NCBI GenBank assembly: GCA_028565635.1
Contig: JAOXYB010023569.1
Span: forward strand, 1-16,494
Direction of reading: 5' to 3'
Origin: Phoronis ovalis
Taxonomy: Eukaryota > Phoronida > Phoronidae
DNA: 16,494 nucleotides
The position numbers were made by a program, and so were the translations under genes. Of this stretch, positions 1-8,736 are shown piece by piece. The stretch's first letter is position 1, and each line of letters starts with the position of its first letter. Under the pieces are notes generated by a model, which was given only the letters and a program-made list of their open reading frames with translations, was not told the origin of the DNA and ran no database searches.

Positions 1-155
1 TATTATATAGCAAAACATGCAGTGCATAGGAAAATGGAAAAATATTAACAAGACGAATACATTAAAATTACATCACATAAACAAAGTATTAGCAAAATCC
101 AGACATTAAAATTACGACACAAAAATAGGCAAAAATCACTTTGTCCTACCAGTAC
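1..155 (-). other. Start of sodium channel intron 2 (partial)
   Basis: This is the sequence downstream of the exon 2 donor (GTACTG at 155-150) in the sense of the gene. The intron runs off the left edge, so no acceptor or third exon can be seen. The sequence is AT-rich with no recognisable motif. Confidence 0.65.
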
Positions 156-239
156 CTTCTTTTCCTCGTCTTTCTTCTCTTCATCTTCAGCCTCGTCATG
201 GTCATGTTTGGCTGCTTCTTCAGCTTTTTCCTTTGCTGC
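156..239 (-). CDS. Voltage-gated sodium channel alpha subunit, second coding exon (residues 49-76)
   Basis: This small 84-nt exon continues the sodium channel frame for 28 codons. It reads AAKEKAEEAAKHDHDEAEDE followed by a Lys/Glu-rich end (EKKDEEKK). The acceptor on the minus strand is TTGTTTTGTTATTTTAG at 256-240, with branch-point candidates CTGAC (A at 261) and CTAAT (A at 257) upstream. The donor is AAG followed by GTACTG at 155. Both edges are phase 0, so it joins exon 1 without disturbing the frame. The segment falls between the FTRESL motif and the first membrane repeat. Sodium channels there have a variable, strongly charged cytoplasmic linker, so composition fits but sequence alone would not identify it. 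Reading past the donor gives a hydrophobic, non-channel sequence, which supports the splice. The next exon is outside the window. Confidence 0.8.
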
Positions 240-1640
240 CTAAAATAACAAAACAATTAGTCAGAAAAACATTATTTGAGGCTAAAGTGACGGTATTACA
301 ACCTTTATTATTAAGTCTATATACTTACATATATCACATTCTTTGTTGTAATCTAAAAACACCAGTACCGTCTAGTCACTCTAGGACATGTATTCATTCC
401 GGTAGTCACCATGGTGTCATATATTTACAGAACGAGCCACCATCACTGTCATTGCCATTATCATTATCGCTCTCTGTTATCAACAACAATTGCATCAATG
501 TTGTGCAAATCAGTTTTTAATAATAGCCCTGTTATTACACAGTTCTGTTTTGAAATTACTGCAGCACCCTTTCTCGGGAAAACAAGCCTATTTTATTTAA
601 AATCGAGCCCAGAGAATAAAACACGTTCAACATTTTGCAGTGCAAAAATAGATTTTACCATCCCCTTTTAATGGTTTTGTGGGACCATATCTTACGCTTC
701 TTTTTTCGTATTTAAACTATAGGAAAACTCCTTTCTAAGATTTCTATGCTTATCTCTGCATGTACCGAAACAATACAATCTCAAGCACATGCTAGACGTT
801 GCATGACTTAATTACTGTTATACCATTGTCGCCGTATCAGCAATATGGGAAATTTGTTCCTTTAGCACGAAAACAAAACATCCAGTTCATATCCGTCTAC
901 CCGAACCTAATTTCTAGTTAAGATATTTTTCAACAAAGGAACGTTATAAATTCATTATTAAAAATCATTGATTTGAAAAACATGATGATATCGTGAAATA
1001 ATACAGAAGAGTCTGTAACATTAGATGAAGTCACACTATTAATTACAGCCAACTTCTCTTTTAGGAATCGTACATTGCGAGTTTTCATAAAAAAAAAAAT
1101 ATGACGTACATACGCAAAACATAGTATATCTTATACATTTCTCGCAAAAGATGTGCTGAAGATAAGGTAGCAGAAGCAGTAATAATTTGGCTACAGAATG
1201 TGAAGAAACATCCAATGACAACCCTTTACCTAATTACACATGACCATTGTCCTCAAGGACTTAGAGTCGCATGAAAACCATATCATGGCGGCGCAACAGT
1301 TTCAACATTGAACCACGAGTCGTTCCAAGTGTTTTTCAAGTGTTATGGGTTTCTTTAATACGATCTCAGCTGAGTCAATTGTCCTTCACATGATAAAGTA
1401 AGCCATCGGTGCATGAGTTTCTGTTACCCGGCCTCTGTGAGGATAATCTCTTAATTAGTTGGACATTTAAAGAATCACTAATGAAACGCAGTGAATCCGT
1501 TGTCAATAGCGCTTCCATCTGTTGTTCTCAGCATACCGCTTTCAGTGACTCATAGCAACTACGATACTCATTGGATCGAATTTAAATAATGATCCATGCA
1601 CAGTACGCTAGATGGAAGGAAATAGATTGAAAATGGATAC
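240..1640 (-). other. Sodium channel intron 1 (GT..AG, 1401 bp)
   Basis: This intron separates the two coding exons. It starts GTATCC at 1640 and ends TTTTAG at 240, with a T-rich tract and CTGAC/CTAAT branch candidates 18-22 bases before exon 2. The stretch about 1240-1560 is less AT-rich than the rest and carries two AP-1-type heptamers (TGAGTCA at 1371-1377 and TGACTCA at 1546-1552). That number is not unusual for the window. Short open frames inside it (for example 1221-1039 minus and 233-671 plus) show no recognisable protein and look like chance. Confidence 0.78.
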
Positions 1641-1784
1641 CTTAGCACGCTGCTCTCTGTGTTTCTTGGCTGCATTCTCTACAGCTATGCGATGCTGGAT
1701 CTTTGCTAGAGACTCCCTAGTGAAGAGGCGGAAAGAGGAAAATTGCTCTTCTTCAAAATCTGTCTCGTCAAACTCGCCAGCCAT
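1641..1784 (-). CDS. Voltage-gated sodium channel alpha subunit, first coding exon (residues 1-48)
   Basis: This exon encodes the cytoplasmic N-terminus of the pore-forming subunit of a voltage-gated Na+ channel, which carries the rising phase of action potentials at the plasma membrane. Read on the minus strand it gives exactly 48 codons. An acidic leader (MAGEFDETDFEEEQF) is followed by FRLFTRESLAKI at about residues 18-29, then the basic/helical HRIAVENAAKKHREQRAK. FRxFTRESL followed by an I..RIA..  pattern is the N-terminal signature of animal Nav channels, from insect para to vertebrate SCNxA. The start is set by the ATG at 1784, because an in-frame TAA at 1790-1788 lies two codons upstream. 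The exon ends in AAG followed by the donor GTATCC (phase 0). I infer Nav1/para rather than the Nav2/DSC1 class from general resemblance only. The channel family is fairly sure; the paralogue is not. Confidence 0.87.
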
Positions 1785-1825
1785 TGGTTAACATAAATTA
1801 CGAGTTAAACCATCAAGACCAGTTC
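1785..1825 (-). promoter_or_regulatory. 5' untranslated leader of the sodium channel, with possible splice acceptor
   Basis: Immediately before the ATG the minus strand reads TTAACCA, containing the in-frame TAA at 1790-1788. About 41 bases upstream is a T-rich tract ending TTTTATTTTCAAG (AG at 1827-1826), which resembles a splice acceptor. If it is used, the untranslated leader in this exon begins at 1825 and an untranslated first exon and the promoter lie further right. Nav genes of other animals commonly have such leader exons (established for the family). Its use here is inference. Confidence 0.35.
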
Positions 1826-4800
1826 CTTGAAAATAAAACAAATGATCATGACACCACTTCTTTAATTACTATTTGATAACATATTTTTCTGCAACAGTAA
1901 ACACTAATTATATGCCTGCATAAATACCAAATACATATTACTTATCAGAATGCTGTTATATACATCTGGTTTATTAATTTCTTCCAGTATCTCGTGTCCT
2001 CCTTTACTGTTTGTCTTTCCCCACTTGTCGTGTTTCATTTGTCCAACACTTAGTTACTAAATGTTTTTAGAGTATCTGACTATGTTTTGTTTTTTTCTTT
2101 TTGACAAACATAAATTAAATTATTTTATATGTAGTTTTCATTTGTTATACGCAATCTATAAACTCCTCAACTTTTAACTTTAACATTTATACAAGGTTTA
2201 GTTCCGTTAAAAGTTATTGTTACACATTTTATTATAATCCGTGTTCTTTCTACGTTGCTCGCCAACGAATGTTTATAAAAGCCTTGATATTTCCGTGTCT
2301 GTTATTCTACAGGAAAAGTTCCTCGGCCATATGTTTTACTTAATAGACTTTCCTATACTTGGGAACGATACATTTCCGCTCATTATCTTACATGAAGTAC
2401 TGCCAACATTGCGATTTTCATTGTAATATTTTTAGTATCAATTTTAGACAAATATAGCTATAAGTACTGGAACAAAGTTCTATCAAAATCAATAGAACAA
2501 ACATTATTTTCTTGATCTGCTAATCTTCGTGTATTGGTACAGTAAATGTAAGGAAATCCCCAGAGAACAAACCCCTCTAAGTCTGTGAGAAAAGATAAGA
2601 TTCTCGTTCATTTCTTTCCTTATATTTTATTAAGAATTCAATTCACTTTCGTGTTTTTTAATCTAAGTTTTTATATAGATTCTTTGGACAATCTTCGATC
2701 TAGATGGGTTTCTTTAAATAATAAATATTCTGTAAATAAGCTAAACTAGTTCAGACATTGCGTATCATTTATTCAGACAATTAATGTTTCTGACGACTGA
2801 GTCTATTCAGACATAAGCAAAACCAGAAAAGGCCAAACCCATTTAAACTGCAAATATATCACTAACATGACATTAGTTATATCTCAAGTTGTATCATACT
2901 AAAAAATCAAAATCGCATAATGCGTTTTGAAGTTATATGTTATTTCGTATGCGAGAAACAATTATATTCCATAATTCTCTAATTGATGATGTCATATAAG
3001 CATTAATTAGAGTCAATTAAGTAATTTTGATCACCTTTTTTGAAAACTGTCATAAATGTGATACATTTATAAACATGCCCTTTAATTACATGTAGAAGAA
3101 ATTACTACTTTTCTGGAATTTAGAAATACATATCGAAGTAACTATTTGCACATTGAACAAGAGTGCAGTAGACAAACACTTGGAATCTCAGTGGCTCAGC
3201 AAGATCCCTATTTTCACCTTAAATCCTCAGTTGACATACATTTACTTTATTTGGAAACTCAACTTTGTAGGTTACATGTATTGTAATGTTGCACTTTACT
3301 GAAATATTATCATAATGTTCCCTCTCGTTTTCAACAGTTACTTTTTCACGTTTGTTAGCAGCTGTGGTCCCAAGAGGTTAGTAGTTGGAGTTTTTCCTGT
3401 TATCTACACTGAACGAAAAGTCTTGCCAAACTATATTTGTAGGGATATTCTTGTTAAACTATGTGCATGCAATGAAATGGTAATTGCAATCTTGCAGTCG
3501 TGGAATGGTTACATGTTATATTAAAACATTGATTAGTACCCATAATGCCACAAATCTGTTACTTTTCCTGTTTTTTATAAACTAAATTATAAGAGCCAGT
3601 AACCGCTTTATGGAGCTGGGTTGGATAAGAAAATATAATAATGTTATTATTGAACTATTTTTTTTAGCTATGTTCGCAGGAGATGATGAAGCGTTGTACT
3701 CAATCTCCCAATGGATTCTTACGAATCAATATTGCTTCTCTGCAAGCTTACTAAAACATTATCAGTTCGTTAGGTTCTCATTGGATACAGCATTATTACA
3801 AACCTTTTTCATGTTATGCTCAGTAAAAATAAATAAGGAAAATTAAAATAGAACCGGAAACAACAGATAGACAAACAAAGCAAAGATCACATCCCGGGAA
3901 TCACATATACAAACGATAATAAAAGTAAACTATACATAAACATCCAAAGCACAGTATAGCATAATCGGTATATCACTATAACGCATATCCCAGTCGTAGT
4001 CATATAAATAAATAAGTGCCAGTAATTACACAACGTTATTAAATAAAACGAAATCTCGATATAACTATTTATTTACTTATTTGTTTTAAACAAGAGCATG
4101 TTAATTTTGCCTGGTAATTATAGGGCCCGGAACTGCAAGTGGATATATGTGTCTGCACCCTCCATGTCTATACCAAAGTACATCACGCAACAGTATTATA
4201 CATTAGGCCATAAAAGGTTGCCTAGTAAAATAGGAATCCAGCCGACAATCTTCATTTTTATGCATGATAATATTCACAAATGCTTTGCCCCGTACGTTCA
4301 GTATTACAAAGACAGAAACAGTTGTTGTAATTAGCCTGTATTTCAATGTTTTAGTATCACAGTATCGCAAAACATTTATCATGATTAGCCCACATTTTTT
4401 AGGATGTACAACACAGACCGGCGCGTATTTTTTCTACAGTCCGTACTGCGATGACTCATCATTGTGTAGTAAAGTTGTTTTAAACGGATAGTTTCCTGTA
4501 TTGACTGTCGAAGATACCCAGAAGTTTCTCTTGCGAGCGTCAATCAATAGAGTAATACTAAATACTCAGTAAAAACTGAAAGCATGTTTCTCAATATAAG
4601 TACAACTTCGATTCTTTCTTTCAAAGTCTTAAATTAATACCAACATAATTCAGTAAATATCACAATTTTGTTATCATGTAGTCATTTTCCGGTACAATTT
4701 TTCCACCAACTCTTTTAACATAGGAAAATTAAAAAGAATTAAAATTAATAAAGTCTAAAAATTCAGTATTTTAAAATTTAAATATTCTGGTAAATTGCAA

Positions 4801-4880
4801 AGCAGTTCCAAAAGCTGCCAGCAAAGATAAAAGAAATATGCACAAATCTGGCGTCTGCGAAATCATTCACACTGTATTTC
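1826..4880. other. AT-rich non-coding stretch upstream of the sodium channel gene
   Basis: About 3 kb with no supportable gene. Open frames of 60-78 codons (2241-2426, 3315-3524, 3610-3846 and 4098-4491, all plus) have no recognisable motif, and their lengths are expected by chance at this AT content. A CRE-like TGATGTCA lies near 2986. CCCGGG occurs once near 3893 inside otherwise plain sequence. The stretch may be first intron or 5' flank of the channel gene. Confidence 0.5.
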
Positions 4881-4886
4881 ACTTTT

Positions 4887-4897
4887 CCCCCGCCCCC
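4887..4897 (-). promoter_or_regulatory. GC box (Sp1/KLF-type) in AT-rich surroundings
   Basis: On the minus strand this is five G, one C, five G, matching the GC-box core GGGGCGGGG. It sits in strongly AT-rich DNA about 3.1 kb upstream of the sodium channel ATG and about 370 bases downstream, in the gene's sense, of the CpG-dense patch at 5255-5340. Together they are a candidate for promoter-proximal control. The motif is seen; its use is inferred. Confidence 0.3.
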
Positions 4898-5254
4898 GTT
4901 TCTACACTGAAAAATAAATGTATCTAGTTAAACTTAACTATTACCTAAAATTCGTATTAAGATTTCAATAATCAGTTTCTGACTTGACTATTTCTTATCT
5001 TGTTCATTATAAAAAATAGGAAAAAGGATATATTATATTTCCGCAAGAAGAAACGCGGCAGATAAAATATAAAATGCGGTTTAAGGATGATGACAATGAG
5101 ATCATCATATTTTCTCAAAGGAATTGTGAAGTGAATGAGATGGGAAAACTGAGAAACAGTCTAAAAATTCATTTTTAAGTTAACCTATTGCCTGATTCCC
5201 CACAGCGTGTACAATGGCAAAAAAACTTAATAACATGTCCCTTTCTAGTAGAAT

Positions 5255-5340
5255 TTAAAGAGCCACGTGTTCTGAACGCGAACTCTCCCTGCATCTAGCG
5301 CTTTGAGAATGAATCGCACGAGTGCGGGGGAGAACTACGT
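5255..5340 (-). promoter_or_regulatory. CpG-dense patch with E-box: candidate promoter or leader exon
   Basis: Around eight CpG dinucleotides fall in about 80 bases, in a window that otherwise has few. The patch contains a CACGTG E-box (5265-5270) and an imperfect inverted repeat: TCTCCCTGCA at 5284-5293 against TGCGGGGGAGA at 5323-5333, loop 29 bases. On the minus strand GGATAAAAAG lies just before the patch, a weak TATA-like element in the right place for transcription toward the sodium channel. Read on minus, one frame is open for about 30 codons through the patch with no recognisable motif. It could be a sodium channel promoter or leader exon, or a fragment of a short dispersed repeat. 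Confidence 0.28.
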
Positions 5341-7153
5341 TACTTTTTATCCACAAAAAGCAACATGCTAGGAATGTTTGGGTTCTTGACAAGTGGCTCC
5401 ACTAATTTTACGCAAATAGTTTAAACCTTCCGAATCTCAAACATTACAGGTTACGGTGGTCAAACTGCCAGAAAGCTAGTGGCTTTTATCGTACTGTAAA
5501 ATACAATTATTGTAATTGAATTAAGAGATAGACACAATAATAAAAGTTTGCATTTTTGGAAAAACAGAATTTGTCGAATTTTAAATTTCAACAAAAAAAT
5601 ATTTAATTCAAAAAGTTCTTCACTGACATAAATTTCCCCAATTCATATCTAATGTAGATCTCCAAGCAGTATCTCAGATTTTTAAATTGTTTAATTTATT
5701 TGTTTAAAAGTTGCAAATTTTTAAAGTTTAAAAGACACGCTTTAATTTTGCTGATTTTGACAAAAATTCATAAAAATTGAACAAAGCAAAATTTAAAAAA
5801 TTTGTAATACTGTCTTGTAGATATATATGTAATTAAAAGCTCTTTTGTGCAAAGTTCTAAGTTTTAATCAGATCAGAGTATTTGACAAATATAACTTACA
5901 AGCTCGAAGTGCTACACTGACAAATTAAATAAAATATCTTATCAGTTGGATGCGTTCTGTAAACGTAGTAGATTCAGCATATATCTTGATGTCTTCCAAA
6001 CTTGAAAAACATATTTTATGAAACTGTATAAGTTTATATTTTCTCAAAAAATTTGGCTTGAACGGGAAAGTTTTTAAAGTCTTGTAATTTGTGTTTCACA
6101 ACTTCACAACAAATGTGAGTGCACATACAGTCTCATCAAATCCCGAAATTCAAATAATTTTTATAATATTTTGCTGTTTCAGCGATACAGTGTTCTTTTT
6201 GCACGTTCTCGTAATCTGCAAGTACATTCCACGGCAGACCAAAATCCAAGGAAAAATCCTTTGGAAATCTTTAGAAGACAATCATGATTACAGAAATAAA
6301 ACAAAATTTGCAAGGCGGAAGTTGTTTAGGAGTTTTCTAGAAAACCGAACTGAACGAATTCACCTGGGATTTGTCAGAAACAGAATATGAACATAAAAAT
6401 CCTCTTATATAATAAAAATTATCTAAATTATTTACTAATTTTTTACTGAATATACATGTAACATCTAAATTTGTATATACTTGTCATTATTTCATATTGG
6501 CTAATTAAAAATTTCGGCTAACCTATTAATATTATGTTCGCTTTTTAAGATACAGATGGTATAGAGAATGCCTCATATCATTCTTTACAAACTAGGATTC
6601 GATTGTATAAACAAGATATTCTATAGATTAGATCTACTTAAGAACCATGATAGCTTTTCCTTGGTTAAAAGTTTCCTCTGAAGCATTTTCTAAGAAATAA
6701 AATTTCACTCTTTTTATATAAAGTAGTTTTTCTTCAATATTTTGAGGATGATAAACATTTCAATTTCAAATAACATCCGAGATAAAAAAAACATATATAC
6801 TAGTAAAACATTTAAGAATTAAGAAGTATTGGACTTTGTACGCAGCCTTTACTTGATATATCAAGGGTCACCTCTGTGTCTAGAATAGAAACCACGGTTG
6901 AATGAAACGCATTTAAATAAATAGAACCATATGGTCCTATATGGGTAGATACGCATAAAGCATACCTGTGTTTGAGTCTCTCAAAAAAGGTACCTACATG
7001 TTGAAAGATATAACTTGATATAAACCTGTTTATGGTCGCTTGAACATTTTCACATCTGCTTTAATACACGTGTAACATAAAGCTATCATAATCGTTGTCT
7101 GAACAGTTCTATAAGCATAATAAACCGCTTTCATTATTATAAAGGCTAATCAA

Positions 7154-7212
7154 GTTTCGATCAAGTTGAGTAATAACTATTCTATTATTGATCATCAACT
7201 AGTTGCTGAAAC
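7154..7212. repeat. Imperfect inverted repeat (hairpin)
   Basis: The left arm GTTTCGATCAAGTTGAGTAA (7154-7173) and the right arm 7183-7212 share GTTTC/GAAAC, AGTTGA/TCAACT and TAATA/TATTA blocks in mirrored order, with small insertions in the right arm. The right arm also contains the 10-base palindrome CAACTAGTTG at 7196-7205. No function can be assigned. Confidence 0.4.
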
Positions 7213-7380
7213 ATCTAGAAGGAAAGAAAATCTCCCCATACTCTGAACAACTGAAAAAGAAATGAAGTTATGAAAAGACATTTATTTGAGTTACACTACT
7301 TAATGAAATTATTGAGTCTTTTTGGCTTCGCAATAAACATTTATTATTAGACATATTGTTATCACCAATAGCCAAAGTAA

Positions 7381-7430
7381 TGATCGCGGCATTATGGCGA
7401 GTCTAAGTACTGATCAGGCATTATGCGCAC
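7381..7430 (+). repeat. Two-copy short direct repeat
   Basis: TGATCGCGGCATTATGGCGA (7381-7400) and TGATCAGGCATTATGCGCAC (7411-7430) share a TGATC..GGCATTATG core at 30-base spacing. This may be a decayed duplication or a pair of binding sites. Confidence 0.4.
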
Positions 7431-7720
7431 TTCACATTACAAATAAGCCCTAATGACAAACAATCAAACACTTCGTTGTCTCGTGCCTCGTTGCATAATT
7501 AAAGTATAGTACCTGCATGCCTTCAAAGAGAGGGATCTATGCTGCTTAGCCTAATAAATCAAATTATTCTGGAAACACTGTAGACATTATTTGTTATGAC
7601 GAAATGGAGCGTATGTATATTTAATGCACTATTCTAAGAAAGTATCATTTTTATTTACGATATCATACCATCCTTTATTACTTGAACGCTGTACGTTCCT
7701 ATCATCAGCGAGCGTATACT

Positions 7721-7747
7721 CCCTCCACCGGCCCCTCCCTCGGCCCC
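7721..7747 (-). promoter_or_regulatory. G-rich minus-strand tract, possible G-quadruplex
   Basis: On the minus strand there are four runs of three or four G, at 7747-7744, 7739-7737, 7735-7732 and 7723-7721. They are separated by 4, 1 and 8 bases. The last loop slightly exceeds the usual limit of seven. The plus strand contains CGGCCCCTC twice at 12-base spacing (7729-7737 and 7741-7749). It is the most C-rich patch between 5.4 and 11.5 kb. Confidence 0.35.
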
Positions 7748-7902
7748 TCTGCAGTTCCATCCCCAATATATCCTACAGAGCGTTTTGCATATCCATATCG
7801 TAAAAACGCTCCTTGGAATTGTTATAAAATGATTATAAAAATGAAGTATTAGCGCTAAAAAAGAAAATACGTGTTCAAGATATTTTTTACTTTTTAGTTT
7901 TG

Positions 7903-7950
7903 CAAATCATACTTGGTCTAACAATACAAATCATACTTGGTCTAACAATA
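7903..7950 (+). repeat. Perfect 24-bp tandem duplication
   Basis: The unit starting CAAATCATACTTGGTC at 7903-7926 is repeated exactly at 7927-7950, followed by CAAAT, the start of a third copy. The identity suggests a recent slippage duplication. Confidence 0.9.
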
Positions 7951-8720
7951 CAAATTCAAATTTTGGAAAAAAACTTTTGCAAGCAGAATTCACATTTAAA
8001 TTAATAAACGATTTTTTGGAATTAAAGAAACGATATACTTCTATTCTCCACACCAGGATATATGCATGAATTATCTTAATAAAATCAATCGAAGATTAGG
8101 ATAATATGGTAAAACTATTGACGGGTTAAAAGCATTAAAAAAAGCGTGTTATGTTGGAAAAATAATTTTTTGTCGTCTACTTTGAACGTGCTTGGCACTG
8201 ACAAATTTATCTGACATATATCGATGAAGCTGTGTGCTTGATTCATTTTGTGCTTCAGTATGAATATGAATTGCAAGACTATTCACACTGTTCCCGTAAA
8301 CGCGTCCCTTTTAACATGGCAAAAGCCCCATGAAATCGTCTCGGGGTCATAAAATAAAAATAAGGTTATCTATCTATATTCCACAGCATTTTATACATGT
8401 CCGCTAGGTCCTGCATGTTTTTCCAACTAAGACCAATGCGCAATGAGTAGATTTCCGGGTAGATCCACTATCAAAGACACTTTACTGACCGAGTTAGTGG
8501 CTGGGTAAGTGGCTGAGCCCCAGGGGCTGAGTAAGTAATATTATCTACTATCAGACCTTCCTAATTCGTATTTTTCCTATAAGAATAGTGTGCTGTTTGC
8601 TAAACCACTGTCACGAAAGGTTTCTACCTTAAATAGGATGTTCGCATAGAAAGGGTTATATTAGGACCTATTTTTACCTGAATCTAGATCAGATCTCTTG
8701 GCAACATTATAGAACAGGAA
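7951..8720. other. Non-coding stretch with short GC-richer patches
   Basis: No supportable gene. Two GC-richer pieces stand out. At 8290-8345 a minus-strand frame gives a 23-residue open stub. At 8488-8545 GTTAGTGGCTGGGTAAGTGGCTGAG is followed by AGCCCCAGGGGCT (a 6-base-arm palindrome) and GAGTAAGTAA, where GTAAGTGGCTGAG-like words recur. These look like remnants of dispersed repeats. No family was recognised. Confidence 0.4.
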
Positions 8721-8736
8721 GATGACGTCATCCAAT
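8721..8736 (+). promoter_or_regulatory. Palindromic CRE abutting a CCAAT box
   Basis: GATGACGTCATC (8721-8732) is a 12-base perfect palindrome containing the full cAMP-response element TGACGTCA. CCAAT follows at 8732-8736, sharing one base. CRE and CCAAT pairs occur in real promoters, with CREB/ATF and NF-Y as the factors (established knowledge). No recognisable transcript start or coding exon is attached here, so regulatory use is a guess. Confidence 0.35.

Larger units (their letters stand above)
5341..7680. other. AT-rich non-coding stretch
   Basis: No supportable gene. About 5540-5840 is dominated by A/T runs (AATTTTTAAA-like words) and could behave as a matrix-attachment-type region, but only composition argues for this. 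A plus-strand frame open over 6091-6390 contains an acceptor-like TTTTGCTGTTTCAG ending at 6180, with a basic hydrophilic tail after it. It has no ATG and no recognisable domain, so I do not call it a gene. A hairpin (7154-7212) and a short direct repeat (7381-7430) are listed separately. Confidence 0.45.

Noticed and set aside
1272-1320. ATGGCGGCGCAACAG on the plus strand inside the sodium channel intron, resembling a good start context.
   Set aside because: The frame ends after eight codons and there is no donor site that would extend it.
1371-4457. Three AP-1-type heptamers (1371-1377, 1546-1552, about 4451-4457).
   Set aside because: A seven-base motif is expected a few times in a window this size, so no enrichment is shown.
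6091-6390. Plus-strand frame of about 100 codons with an acceptor-like TTTTGCTGTTTCAG ending at 6180 and a basic tail.
   Set aside because: It has no ATG and no recognisable domain. A frame of this length is about what chance gives in the window at this base composition, and no partner exon was found.
8286-8357. Minus-strand stub of 23 codons (MTPRRFHGAFAMLKGTRLRE, then QCE) loosely like the start of BTB/kelch proteins.
   Set aside because: The frame stops at TAG where the conserved part should begin, and no continuation or splice donor in phase was visible. The similarity is short and from memory.
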